From Nannocystis pusilla (GTDB taxonomy: Bacteria > Myxococcota_A > Polyangia > Nannocystales > Nannocystaceae): DNA of 64,000 nt. The position numbers were made by a program, and so were the translations under genes. Position 1 is the stretch's first letter; the number at the start of each line of letters is the position of its first letter. Positions 26,594 to 35,446 of this stretch are shown piece after piece. Location of the stretch: the NCBI RefSeq assembly GCF_026626665.1, contig NZ_JAPNKE010000002.1, positions 1,985,204 to 2,049,203 of the forward strand, written 5' to 3'. The notes under the pieces were generated by a model. That model was not told where the DNA came from, searched no databases, and worked only from the letters and a program-made list of their open reading frames with translations.

Positions 26594-27508
26594 TCACGTC
26601 GGTCTCGCGGCGCGCGACGCGGGGCGACCCTCGAGCGCGGCCAGCCGTTCGCGCAGCCGCGACGCCGCGGGCGGCAAGCTGGCGCCGCGGCGCCACATGA
26701 GCCGGTACGTCACGTGGCCGAGCTCGGGCACCGGGCGGGCGACTGCGCCGCGCGGCAGGTCGCAGACGCCGTTGACGATGGCGACGCCGAGGCCGAGGCC
26801 CGCGAGGTGCAGCATCAACGGCCAGCCGTCGGCCTCGATCGGCGGCGCGGTGGCGCCCGGCAGGCCGGCCAGCGCGCGGCCGACGAAGGCGCGGTGCGAC
26901 TGCCCCTGCGGCGCGAGGACGAGGCGTTCGCCCGCGAGGTCGGCCAGGCGCACGCGGCGGCGCCGGGCCAGGCGGTGGCTGGCCGCCATCGCCACGCACA
27001 GCGGCGTGCGCACGAGATCGCGGGCGACGAGCTCCTCGGGCACCAGATCGACGACAGCGACGGCGAGGTGGGCCGCGCCCTCGCGCACCGCCTCGGCGGC
27101 ATCGGGGCCGCCGCGGGTGAGCGGGCACAGCGTCGCGTCGGGCTCCTCGCGGGTGAAGGCCCGCAAGCTCGGGCCGAGCAAGTAGAGGTACGCGCCTTCG
27201 CCGGCCGCCAGGACGACGCGCTCGCGGCGGGCCTCGCCGCGCAGCTCGGCGAGGAAGGTCTGTGTGCGCGCCAGCTCCTCGCGGGCGAAGGCCGCCACGC
27301 GCACGCCGGCCTCGGTGAGCCGCAGCTGCCGGCCCTCGCGCTCGTACAGCGACGCGCCCACCTCCTGGCCGAGGCGGGCGATCCGCTCGAACAGGGCCGG
27401 CTGCGACAGGCCGACGATCCTCGCCGCGTGGGTGAAGTTGAGGGCGTCGGCGAAGGCCACGAACGCGCGCAGCAGCTCGCCCTCGAGTATCGGCACGACC
27501 GATGACAT
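26594..27508 (-). CDS. LysR-family transcriptional regulator
   Basis: This 304-aa regulator has the LysR helix-turn-helix at residues 10-65 (LRAFVAFADALNFTHAARIV, LSQPALFERIARLGQEVGASLYERE) and an effector-binding domain from about 90, with AVAVVDLVPEELVARDLVRTPL and LHLAGLGLGVAIVNGVCDLP. It is divergent from a ferritin-like gene with only 50 bp between starts, and upstream of the BVMO gene on the same strand. LysR proteins usually control the divergent gene and often their own. The HTH sequence has Phe (ALFERI) where many LysR proteins have Val/Ser, a minor variation. Confidence 0.9.
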   Translation of the reverse strand: MSSVVPILEGELLRAFVAFADALNFTHAARIVGLSQPALFERIARLGQEVGASLYEREGRQLRLTEAGVRVAAFAREELARTQTFLAELRGEARRERVVLAAGEGAYLYLLGPSLRAFTREEPDATLCPLTRGGPDAAEAVREGAAHLAVAVVDLVPEELVARDLVRTPLCVAMAASHRLARRRRVRLADLAGERLVLAPQGQSHRAFVGRALAGLPGATAPPIEADGWPLMLHLAGLGLGVAIVNGVCDLPRGAVARPVPELGHVTYRLMWRRGASLPPAASRLRERLAALEGRPASRAARPT

Positions 27509-27536
27509 ATCGACGCATTCTAGTCGACGCCGATAG
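27507..27536. promoter_or_regulatory. Likely LysR operator in divergent promoter
   Basis: An interrupted inverted repeat ATATCGACG-N12-CGCCGATAG matches at 7 of 9 paired positions. It covers the LysR start and the 50-bp gap shared with the divergent gene, the usual place for autoregulation. Confidence 0.45.
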
Positions 27537-27558
27537 TTCGCGGGGCCACCCTTCGGGC

Positions 27559-28110
27559 ATGCACGTCGCCGCTTCAGCCCCTCGCAGCTCGGCCGTCTGG
27601 TGGGCCGAGACCCGGACCGACCCCTCGCGCCTCCACGCCTGGTTGTTCGCGCAGTACCGCGGCGAGGTCACGGCCGCGCGGCGGATCCTCGACCTGCGCG
27701 ACGCCCACGCCATGCCGGGCAGCCGCGCTCACCGTCTGCTCACGGTGATCGCCGGGCAAGAGCGCGACCACGCCGCGTGGGTGGGCGAATTGTTGCGGGC
27801 GCGCGGTCTGGCGCCGGCGCTCGTCGGCGCGCCCGAGGCCCGTTACTGGAAGCAGACGCTGCCCGGCGTCGCCGACCTCGAGACCGGCTGCGCCGTCGGG
27901 GCGCACGCGGAGGCGATGCGACTCGAGCGGATCGAGGTCATCGCCGGCGACGCGGCGGCGCCGCCGGACGTCCGCGAGGTGTTCGCCAGGATCTTGCCGC
28001 AAGAGCGCTTCCATGAGCGAGCCTTCCGCTCGCTGGCGACGCCTGCGAGCCTCGCGGCGACCGGCGCTGCTCACGAACTCGGACGCGCGGTGCTCGGCCT
28101 CGAGGCGTGA
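27559..28110 (+). CDS. Ferritin-like (rubrerythrin-fold) protein
   Basis: This 183-aa predicted four-helix protein has Glu and E-R-D-H motifs typical of ferritin-like diiron or relic domains: LHAWLFAQYRGEVTAARRIL, LLTVIAGQERDHAAWVGELL and LPQERFHERAFRSLA. The two E-R-x-H pairs are where metal ligands occur in the superfamily, though the full ligand set cannot be confirmed by eye. The ATG at 27559 is preferred over an upstream start because it lies just past the divergent LysR promoter. It may be the LysR target. It could equally be a non-metal helical bundle. Confidence 0.6.
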   Translation: MHVAASAPRSSAVWWAETRTDPSRLHAWLFAQYRGEVTAARRILDLRDAHAMPGSRAHRLLTVIAGQERDHAAWVGELLRARGLAPALVGAPEARYWKQTLPGVADLETGCAVGAHAEAMRLERIEVIAGDAAAPPDVREVFARILPQERFHERAFRSLATPASLAATGAAHELGRAVLGLEA

Positions 28111-28227
28111 TCCGAGCGCTGCGCAGCTCGCTCTCGCGGGTGTCTGTCCTCGAGGACATGTTCTTTGCGCTCGCGCTCGTCTCGCTCGATCGCCGTGGAT
28201 CGGCCGACACGGACTGTCAGAAGGGCG

Positions 28228-29916
28228 ATGGTCCGTCGAATCGTGTCCGTATGTATAGCGCTGAGTGGGTGCTTGTTGGCCTGCGGAGGGCCCGAGAGCA
28301 CCTCTTCCGACACCACCGCCGCGGGGCCGCAGACGATGAGTACGTCGTCTCCCGCGACCAGCACCGCCGACTCCACCGGTTCGCCCGCGCCGACGACGGG
28401 CGAGGCGACCGAGGCCGGGACCGGCGGAGCGACCGAGAGTTCGCCGACCACCGGTCTCGCCACGACGACCACCGATGGTTCGACCGACGGGACGACGACG
28501 TCCGGGCCGAACCCGGCGGTCTGCGGCGACGGCGTCGTCGACGAGGGCGAGGCGTGCGACGACGGCAACCTGGTGCCCGACGACGCCTGCAATCACCTCT
28601 GCGAGCTGCCGACCTGCGGCGACGGGGTGGTCCAGGCTGGCGAGGAGTGCGACGCGGGCGCCGACAACGGTTCGGGCAAGGCGTGCCTCGGCACGTGCAA
28701 GAGCAACGTGTGCGGCGACGGCGACCAGGGCCCGGGCGAGGGCTGCGACGACGGCAACCTCGACGACGGGGACGCCTGCACAGCGCAGTGCGCCCTTGCG
28801 AGCTGCGGCGACGGCAGCGTGCAGGCCGGCGAGGCGTGCGACGACGGCAACGCCGTCGACACCGACGCGTGTACGAACGCGTGCACGACCCCGAGCTGCG
28901 GCGACGCGATCGTGTCGGAGGACGAGGCGTGCGACGAGGGCAACGCGAACTCCGACGCGGGCGCGTGCACGTCCGCGTGTCAGGCGGCGAGTTGCGGCGA
29001 CGGGCTGATTCACGCCGGCGTGGAGCAGTGTGACGGGGGCGCGAGCAACGGGCCGAACCAGGCCTGCCTGGCGGGTTGCAAGAGCAACGTGTGCGGCGAC
29101 GGCGACAAGGGCCCCGGCGAGGGGTGCGACGACGGGGCGAACAACGGCGACGACAAGGCGTGCCACGCCGACTGCGAGCTCGACGTGTGCGGCGACGGCC
29201 TCGACGGCCCGAACGAGACCTGCGACGACGGCAACACGATCGGCCTCGACGGCTGCAGCGCGAAGTGCCACGAGGAGCTCAAGTGCGGGACCAAGCTCTA
29301 CAAGTGCGGCAACGGCCTCGATGACGACGGCGACGGCGCGATCGACCTCGCCGACCCGGAGTGCACGACGCCGTGCGACGACGACGAGAAGTCGTACCAG
29401 ACCAGCCTGCCCGGGCAGAACCTCGACTGCAAGTCCGACTGCTACTGGGACGCGGACAGCGGCGTCGGCAACGACCAGTGCGAGTGGAACCTGAAGTGCG
29501 ACATGCAGAACCCCGGGGCCGACATCGGCTGCGGCTTCGACCCGAACCTGAAGATGTGCACGCCGAAGGTGCCGACCCAGTGCCTCGACGTCTGCGTGCC
29601 GCTGATCCCGAACGGCTGCGACTGCTTCGGCTGCTGCCAGATCGGCGACCAGTTCGTCTACCTCAACTCGAACCCGCAGTGCAGCCTCGACAACCTCGAC
29701 GCCTGCAACAGCTGCACGTTCTTCCCCCAGTGCGCCAACCAGTGCGAGCCGGCGATGTGCGAGGTGTGCTTCGGCCAGGACGTCGACGACCTGCCGCCCG
29801 AGTGCAACGGGATGCCGACCTGCGAGGCCGGCGTGACGGCGTGCGTCGACACGAGCGAGTGCCCCGAGGGCGAGTTCTGCCAGACGGGCTGCTGCGTGGT
29901 GGTCGTCCCGCAGTGA
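28228..29916 (+). CDS. DUF4215-repeat Cys-rich lipoprotein
   Basis: This 562-aa surface lipoprotein begins MVRRIVSVCIALSGCLLACGG with lipobox LLAC. A Thr/Ser-rich linker extends to about residue 90. At least seven DUF4215-type repeats follow (CGDGVVDEGEACDDGN, CGDGVVQAGEECD, CGDGSVQAGEACDDGN and so on), each with conserved Cys, Gly-Asp-Gly and Asp-Asp-Gly-Asn. A C-terminal Cys-rich region (CDCFGCCQIGDQ, CEVCFGQDVDDLPPEC) closes the protein. Such repeats are common in myxobacterial secreted proteins and probably bind calcium or stabilise by disulfides. The frame is intact. The dyad CTGTCCTCGAGGACATG sits 5' of the gene. Confidence 0.88.
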   Translation: MVRRIVSVCIALSGCLLACGGPESTSSDTTAAGPQTMSTSSPATSTADSTGSPAPTTGEATEAGTGGATESSPTTGLATTTTDGSTDGTTTSGPNPAVCGDGVVDEGEACDDGNLVPDDACNHLCELPTCGDGVVQAGEECDAGADNGSGKACLGTCKSNVCGDGDQGPGEGCDDGNLDDGDACTAQCALASCGDGSVQAGEACDDGNAVDTDACTNACTTPSCGDAIVSEDEACDEGNANSDAGACTSACQAASCGDGLIHAGVEQCDGGASNGPNQACLAGCKSNVCGDGDKGPGEGCDDGANNGDDKACHADCELDVCGDGLDGPNETCDDGNTIGLDGCSAKCHEELKCGTKLYKCGNGLDDDGDGAIDLADPECTTPCDDDEKSYQTSLPGQNLDCKSDCYWDADSGVGNDQCEWNLKCDMQNPGADIGCGFDPNLKMCTPKVPTQCLDVCVPLIPNGCDCFGCCQIGDQFVYLNSNPQCSLDNLDACNSCTFFPQCANQCEPAMCEVCFGQDVDDLPPECNGMPTCEAGVTACVDTSECPEGEFCQTGCCVVVVPQ

Positions 29917-30062
29917 GGCGAGCGGCGAAGAACAGCGGTGCGCGGCGGGCCTGTCCGCCGCGCTCCGGTTGAGGAGGTCGGCACGGACGGGCGCGAGCGG
30001 ACATGTCGTCGACGCGTTGGAACGCGGGCGAGCGGAGCGGTCCCAGGCGCGAGGACTCGATC

Positions 30063-30299
30063 ATGATACGCGTACTCGTTCCCGTGTTTCTCGCGCTCGT
30101 CGTCGCCTGCGGCGGCTCCGGCGGCAAGGTCGACCAGGCGGTGGCGATCGCCAAGGAGCTCCGCGAAAAGCCCGATGAGGCGGAGAAGATCCTCGGCGCG
30201 CACCAGATGACCGCCGAACAGTGGGAGACGCTGATGTACGAGATCGCCGACGACCCCGCGATGGCGGAGCAGTTCGAGGCCGGCCTGCAAAAGAAGTAG
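30063..30299 (+). CDS. Small lipoprotein
   Basis: This 78-aa protein starts MIRVLVPVFLALVVACGGSGGK, a signal peptide with lipobox VVAC. The short mature part is charged and helical (QAVAIAKELREKPDEAEKIL, AEQWETLMYEIADDPAMAEQ) and ends in two lysines. The next gene follows in 22 bp with its own GAGGAGG ribosome site, so they are likely one transcript. No family is recognised. Confidence 0.72.
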   Translation: MIRVLVPVFLALVVACGGSGGKVDQAVAIAKELREKPDEAEKILGAHQMTAEQWETLMYEIADDPAMAEQFEAGLQKK

Positions 30300-30321
30300 C
30301 GACGAACCGAGGAGGTTTCCC

Positions 30322-31085
30322 GTGCGAACCATGATCTTTCATGTATTTGCGATCGGCCTCGCCGCCGCGCCGCTGGCGGCTCACGCGGCTCCGGCCGCCG
30401 GCGAGGCGAGCGAGCGCGCCGAGGACCGGCGCACCCCCAACGAGCGGATCCTCGGCGCGCTCACGCTGCCGCTCAAGGCCCAGGCGCTGCGCAAGTCGGG
30501 CGTCGGCGAGGGCGAGGTCAAGGCCGGGCTGAAGGCGGCCAAGGCGAAGAAGCTGGCGGCCGGCGACGCCGCCGAGCTGCTCGACGAGGCGGCCAAGGCG
30601 ACCCGCGACCACGGCCCCGTCGAAAACTTCGGCGCGTTCGTGCAGGCCAAGCTCGACGCCGGCCTGCGCGGGCGCGACCTGGCGGCGGCGATCCGCGAGG
30701 AGCACGCGGCGCACGGCAAGGGCAAGGGCAAGTCCGAAGGCAAAGGCCCGCCGGAGGGCAAGGGGCCGGCCGAGGCGAAGATCGACGGGCCGCCGCACGG
30801 TGGGCCGGCCGAGGGCAAGGGCCGGGCGAGCGAGGCCCGGACGACAAGGGACCGGACGCGCGCGGGCCCGAGGGCAAGGGGCCCGACGACAAGGGCCCGC
30901 AGGGCAAGGAGGCCGCGGAGGGCCATGCGCCGGACGACAAGGGGCCGAACGCCGCGGGCGCGCCGGAGGGCAAGGGTCCGGGCGACAAGGAGCCGCCGGG
31001 CAAGGCCGCCGACGAGAAGGGCGCCGCGAACGCGAAGCACGGCAAGCCGAACGAGAAGGCCAAGCCGGAGACCGCGGGCAAGTAG
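30322..31085 (+). CDS. Exported Lys/Gly-rich repeat protein (one apparent frameshift)
   Basis: A GTG at 30322 behind GAGGAGG encodes a signal peptide (MIFHVFAIGLAAAPLAAHAAP). A helical domain follows (NERILGALTLPLKAQALRKS, LDEAAKATRDHGPVENFG). From about residue 130 a low-complexity tail of G-K-G, P-E-G-K-G and P-D-D-K-G units begins. The frame slips at the GGG at 30819-30821; one more G makes the tail continue to the stop TAG at 31083-31085 (ending KPETAGK). Corrected length is about 254 aa. The tail resembles repetitive Lys-rich linkers of surface or nucleoid-like proteins; function unknown. The last codons and stop are tandemly repeated downstream. Confidence 0.68.
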
Positions 31086-31296
31086 AGCGACCGGCGCGGC
31101 CGCCGAGACGCCTGTCTCTCGGGACAGGAAACAGGGCGAGGAGGCCGAGCCGGAGTCCGCGGGCAAGTAGAGCGACCGGCGCGGCCCCCGAGACGCCTGT
31201 CTCTCGGGACAGGCGACCGAACGGGGCCAAGCCGGAGACCGCGGGCAAGTAGAGCGGCTCGCGCGGGCGTCGAGGCGCCTGTCCCCGGGGACATGC
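31062..31296. repeat. Tandem triplication of a gene 3' end with dyad
   Basis: The segment encoding the last residues (CCGGAGACCGCGGGCAAG) plus the stop TAG and the downstream CCTGTCT-CTCG-GGACAGG dyad occurs three times, with stops at 31083, 31168 and 31250 (periods 85 and 82 bp). The third copy is the most diverged. Confidence 0.9.
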
Positions 31297-31345
31297 GCCC
31301 GGACGAGGACGTCGAGCCGACGGGAAGCAGGGCGACCGGCCGTCG

Positions 31346-31432
31346 AATGGGATGTCCCTGGGGGCATGTTCTTCCAGCCATGCCCGCGGAGACATGCCTT
31401 ATCGGGCATGTCTTGAAGGACCTGTCGCTTCA
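31346..31432. repeat. Dyad cluster
   Basis: Consecutive half-sites include CATGCCT-TATC-GGGCATG and several CATG/GACATG units in about 85 bp between the repeat array and the DUF3604 gene end. The arm changes keep base pairing, which supports a hairpin. Confidence 0.65.
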
Positions 31433-31435
31433 AGC

Positions 31436-31552
31436 GCCGGGCGAGATCGGGCTGGTCAGAGCGCGTTCCTGGAGCGTGCGCGATCGCCTCAAGCGCCCGG
31501 CGAGTACCAGATCGGGCTGGTCCAGGCGCGCTCCTGGAGCGTGCGCGGCAGG
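31436..31552. repeat. Duplicated 3' end of the DUF3604 gene
   Basis: The minus-strand segment encoding T-L-Q-E-R-A-W-T-S-P-I-W-Y-S-P-G-A and stop is followed downstream by a near copy encoding T-L-Q-E-R-A-L-T-S-P-I-S-P-G-A and stop. The two copies are about 57 bp apart and share long exact blocks such as GATCGGGCTGGTC. Confidence 0.85.
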
Positions 31553-33392
31553 TTCGGATCGTTGCACGCGGGCGGCCGGGCGTCCTCGGGGAGGCTGAGG
31601 CAATCGCGCCAGCTCCAGCGGCACACAGGGTCCTCGATCACGCGCACGTAGTAGAAGGCGGGGCGCGCGGGGTCGAAGTCGGGGTCGCGCCAGACGCCGC
31701 ACAGGAGCGCCGCGCCGCGCTGGTCGGCCGCGCAGGTGGCCTCGTCGACGCTCGAGCCGTCGGGGCCGCCGGCGACGTCGACCACGGCGATCTGGCCCAC
31801 GCCGGCTTCGTCCTGCCAGCCCTTGATCACCTGGATCCGCTCGAGCCGCGAGCCGGGGGCGCCGGCGCTGCCCGGGTCCATCTGCGCGCTGACGGCGATG
31901 GCCGGCCCCGAAGTACCTGTCCGATCGGGCAGGGTCGCGCCCATCGGCACGCCGCGCTCGGCCGCGGCGACGAAGTCACCGGCGCCGCACAGGTCGCCCG
32001 GCAGGTCCCAGCCGCCGAACACGCGCACCGCCATGCGCGGGCCGCTGGTGCCGTAGACCTCGCGGCGGCGGAGGGCGTCCCAGATCGCCTCGCGGCTGTT
32101 CTCCTCGGCCCACACGGCCACGAGGCCGCCGGGGCCGTTGCGCGCGCCGGCGGGGACGTTGCCGGTGAGGCGCGCCGTCGCGTCGATCTCGCGGGCGCCG
32201 AAGTGACCGGGGTAGGTCGCCTCCTCGACGTTGCCGGGCGTGCCGTTGTGCGTGTCGGTGCTGGCGATGACGCCGAGGCGGAACGGGTTGACGCCGAGGC
32301 GCTGCTCGGCGCCGAGGCCGGCCAGGAGGATCCCGCGCAAGAAATCGAGGCGGGAGACGCAGCCGCGGCCGACCATGCCCTGGCTGCCGGTGCCGTCGCC
32401 GCAGTCGTCGAACGGCAGCGCGCGCAGCTTTCGAACTCGCAAAACTCGTCGGGCGGGCCGAGGCCGGCGACCCCGGGCGAGCACTCGGAGTCGCCCTTGT
32501 GCTGGTAGATCTCGAGCAGCGGCTCGAGGTCGGCGCGGACCTCGGCGAGCTCGGCCTCGTCGGCGCCGGCCGGGAGCTCGGGCGTGAACAGGTTGCCGTT
32601 CGACCAGTTGCTGTTGTGCGGGATCGCCAGCACGTCGCAGCCGGCGACGCCGTCGCGGCACTCGCCCTGCAGGCGCCGCCACAGCTCGCCGGCGGTGGGC
32701 GCCTCGAAGTGCGTGACCGGCAGGGCGGGCACGCGGCTCGAGCGGAAGATGACGTTGCGGTGGAGGTTCGACAGCATGCGCGAGCCGGACCACTCGTAGG
32801 CGACGAAGCTGGTGAAGCGGCAGGCGGCGGTGCGGTCGTAGGCGGCCTCGGCGGCCTCCTGCACGCGCTGCCACACCGCGCCGGCCCGCGCGTCGCAGTC
32901 GAGCCCGTCCTTGCCGCACAGGTCGTCCCAGCGCTCGGCCTCGTCGCCGTCGAGGCCGAGGCCGAAGTTGACCAGCGCCGCGGTGCTGCCGGCGCGGAAG
33001 TCCTTGCAGCGGGCGCTGTCGTAGACGGCCGAGCCGGGGGTGGTGCAGCCCTCGACCTCGGCCAGGTACTCGGCGTGATCGGTGACCGCCGCGAAGTCGA
33101 GCGGGCGCGCGAGCCTGTGCCCCGCGACCTCCTCGCCGCGGGCGAACGCGTAGGCGCCGGCCGGGTCGGTGCGGACGTCGTTGATCCACGCGTCGAACGA
33201 GTACGAGGTGTGGACGTGGAGGTCGCCGAAGTAGAGGTTGCGCTGCGGGTTGCGGTCGCTGCACGCCTCGCGGCGGTCGACGAACGGCTCCGGCTCGGCG
33301 CGGCAGGCGAGCGGGCCGATCAGGCATGTCACGAGGGACATGCCCGAAACGACAGGATGCAGAGAACATGTGCGAAGGGGCAGGCGAATCAT
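31489..33392 (-). CDS. DUF3604 family secreted protein (one apparent frameshift)
   Basis: The protein belongs to the DUF3604 family, PHP-like predicted metal-dependent hydrolases. The body starts NLYFGDLHVHTSYSFDAWIN (family signature, with H-x-H and D), then FAAVTDHAEYLAEVEGCTTP, WSGSRMLSNLHRNVIFRS, IPHNSNWSNGNLF and GVIASTDTHNGTPGNVEE, which supply further metal-site His and Asp. At the TTT at 32429-32431 one base is missing; the corrected length is about 634 aa. The start at ATG 33392 encodes a signal peptide made largely of dyad sequence (SLHPVVSGMSLVTCLIGPLAC), with a possible lipobox P-L-A-C. It follows hupE and ppiC genes in the same direction. Substrate unknown. Confidence 0.82.
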
Positions 33393-33442
33393 GCGGGGCT
33401 CCAGAAGGCGCCGCTCCGGACGGCGAAGGGGTCGCTGGGGCG

Positions 33443-34485
33443 TCATGCGGGGCTCCAGAAGGCGAGGACGCGCCCCAGGGTCCAGGCGACGGCGACGGCG
33501 CCGAGGGCGAGGGCCGGGAGGGCGCGCAGCGGGGCGCGGACGCGGGCGGGCAAGACCGCGAGGGCGGCGCGGGCGAGGGCGGCGAGGGCGAGGACGACGA
33601 CGGCGGCGAGCAGCTGGCCGAGCTCGACGCCGGCGTTGAAGGCGAGCAGCGCCGGCACCGCGGCGCCGGGCGGGAGGCCGATCTCGGCGAGCGCACCGGC
33701 GAAGCCGAGGCCGTGGAGCAGGCCGCAGGCGCCGGCGAGGCGCCAGGCGGCGCCGGCCGAGGGCCGCTCGTCGCGGGCGAGGGCGCGGGCGAGGAGGATC
33801 AGCGAGACCGCGATGCAGGCCTCCACCGGCGGCTGCGGCAGCGCGAGCAGGCCGAGGGCCGCGAGCGCGAGGGTCAGGCTGTGGGCCGCGGTGAAGGCCG
33901 TGAGGGCGCCGGCGAGGCGCAGCGCCGGGCGCACGAGCAGGGTGAGGCCGGCGACGAACAGCAGGTGATCGGCGCCGCCGAGGATGTGCTCGACGCCGAG
34001 GGCGAGGTAGCCCGGGGGCGGGCCGCTGTCCGGGGTCAGCGGGACCGTGGTTTGGCCTGGCCGGAGGACCATGGTCGAAGGCCTGCTCCGTGGCGGCGCA
34101 GGCGGACGATCAGCTCGCCGCGCTCCAGGCCGGTGACGCGGAGCTCGCCGTGCAGGCCGCCCGGGCCGCAGTCGGCGCGCAGCCGGCCCGGGGCGGCCGG
34201 GAGCGCGCGACAGCCCGGCGGGAGCTCGACGACGAGCTCGCGGGCGTCCGGCTCGGGCGGGAGCTCGAGGCGACCCTCGACGCGGCCGTCGGCGCCCTCC
34301 TCGAGGACGAGCACCGCGGGGCGGAACTCGTGGGCGCGGGCGGTCGGGGCGGCGAAGAGGAGGACGGCGCAGGTCAATGCGGCCGCGGTGCCCAGGCGGG
34401 CGAGCGAGGTGACCGAAGGGACAGGCTCCGCGCCGCGCCGCAACGGCGGGGCCTCGGCGGGGCGCGAGTGAGGCGAGGCGCTCAC
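33443..34485 (-). CDS. HupE/UreJ family membrane protein (one apparent frameshift)
   Basis: The two halves lie in different frames. The N-terminal part starts at a GTG overlapping the stop of the ppiC gene (GTGA) and encodes a signal peptide (LTCAVLLFAAPTARAHEFRP) and a periplasmic beta domain to L-R-R-H-G-A-G. The C-terminal part is the HupE/UreJ_2 membrane domain: GYLALGVEHILGGADHLLFV (conserved G-x-E-H-I-x-x-G-x-D-H), FTAAHSLTLALAALGLL and LHGLGFAGALAEIGLP, with about six helices. One base restored near 34070 joins them to about 347 aa. Members are linked to nickel/cobalt or to unknown transport. Overlap with ppiC shows an operon. Confidence 0.82.
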
Positions 34486-35384
34486 AGGCCCTGCTCCGTG
34501 AGCGCGGCGGCGAGGTCGGCCGGCAGGGCGTCGAGGTCGGCGGGGTCGCTGCGGCGCAGGTCGTCGAGGGCGGCCTGGACGGCCTCGGCGCGGCGGCGCT
34601 CGGCCAGGTCGGCCGCCAGCCGCGGGCGCGCGGCGGCCAGGGGCAGCAGCTCGGCCGGGGCGCGGTCGTCGACGCGGACCGCGTGGGCCCCGAGCTGAGA
34701 CTGAACGATCGACCATGTGCCTTCGGGCATGTCCGAAAGCGCAGCCGCGAATTCGGGCCCGAACATGCCGGCGTAGTCGCCGGCGGGGCGCAGGCCGAAG
34801 CGGCGGGCGTGCGGGCCGGGGTCGCCGAGCTCGGCAGGATCGGCCCCGCCCTCGAGGCGGCGCACGAGCTCGCGCGCGGCGGCCTCGGGGTCGGGGTGGC
34901 GCCCGCGCGCGGCGAGGACCTGGGTCAGGGCGAGCCGGGCCGGCGCGGAGTAGCGGGCCGGTTCGGCGTCGCGCAGGGCGAGCAAGGCGGCGTCGTCGCG
35001 GGCGTCGACGTCGGCGGTCGACTCGTAGGCGAGGCGCAGCTTCTGGATCAGCCGCCGACGCACGATGGGGTCGTCGCGGTCGAGGCCGAGGCGCACTGCC
35101 TCGCGGACCATGCGCTCGTCGTCGAGCGCGTCACGCAGGGCGGCTGCGAGCTCGCGGTCGTCAGGGGCGCGCCCGAGCCGCTCGGCGAGCCCGGCGCGGG
35201 CCCGGGCGACGCGCTCCGGATCGACGCGCATGGCCCGGTCGGGGTCGGGGCGCACGCGCGCGTGCAGGGCGAACAGGGCCAGCCCCACGAGGAGGAATTG
35301 GACGAGCGGTTCGCGGAGGAGGGCGCGCCAGGTCAATGCGCGGGATTGTCCCCCGCCGACGCCCCCGCGAGCAAGGGCCGGCAT
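34482..35384 (-). CDS. PpiC-type peptidyl-prolyl cis-trans isomerase, membrane-anchored
   Basis: This 300-aa protein has an N-terminal anchor (LVQFLLVGLALFALHARV) and a SurA/PpiD-like helical region (LAERLGRAPDDRELAAALRD, DDPIVRRRLIQKLRLAYEST). A parvulin domain follows (RYSAPARLALTQVLAARG, DPAELGDPGPHARRFG, ALSDMPEGTWSIVQSQLGAHAVRVDDR). It probably folds exported proteins; the adjacent HupE protein is a plausible client, as this gene pair recurs in proteobacteria. The ATG at 35384 is chosen; a TTG just before the anchor is an alternative. Dyad sequence (CATGTGC-CTTC-GGGCATG) is translated as D-M-P-E-G-T-W within the conserved parvulin domain, with no visible insertion. Confidence 0.82.
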   Translation of the reverse strand: MPALARGGVGGGQSRALTWRALLREPLVQFLLVGLALFALHARVRPDPDRAMRVDPERVARARAGLAERLGRAPDDRELAAALRDALDDERMVREAVRLGLDRDDPIVRRRLIQKLRLAYESTADVDARDDAALLALRDAEPARYSAPARLALTQVLAARGRHPDPEAAARELVRRLEGGADPAELGDPGPHARRFGLRPAGDYAGMFGPEFAAALSDMPEGTWSIVQSQLGAHAVRVDDRAPAELLPLAAARPRLAADLAERRRAEAVQAALDDLRRSDPADLDALPADLAAALTEQGL

Positions 35385-35446
35385 CGCGGACCTGGGCTTC
35401 GCCGGGAGGCGGCGCGTCCGGGGCCTCGACCCGGTACCATCGCCGG

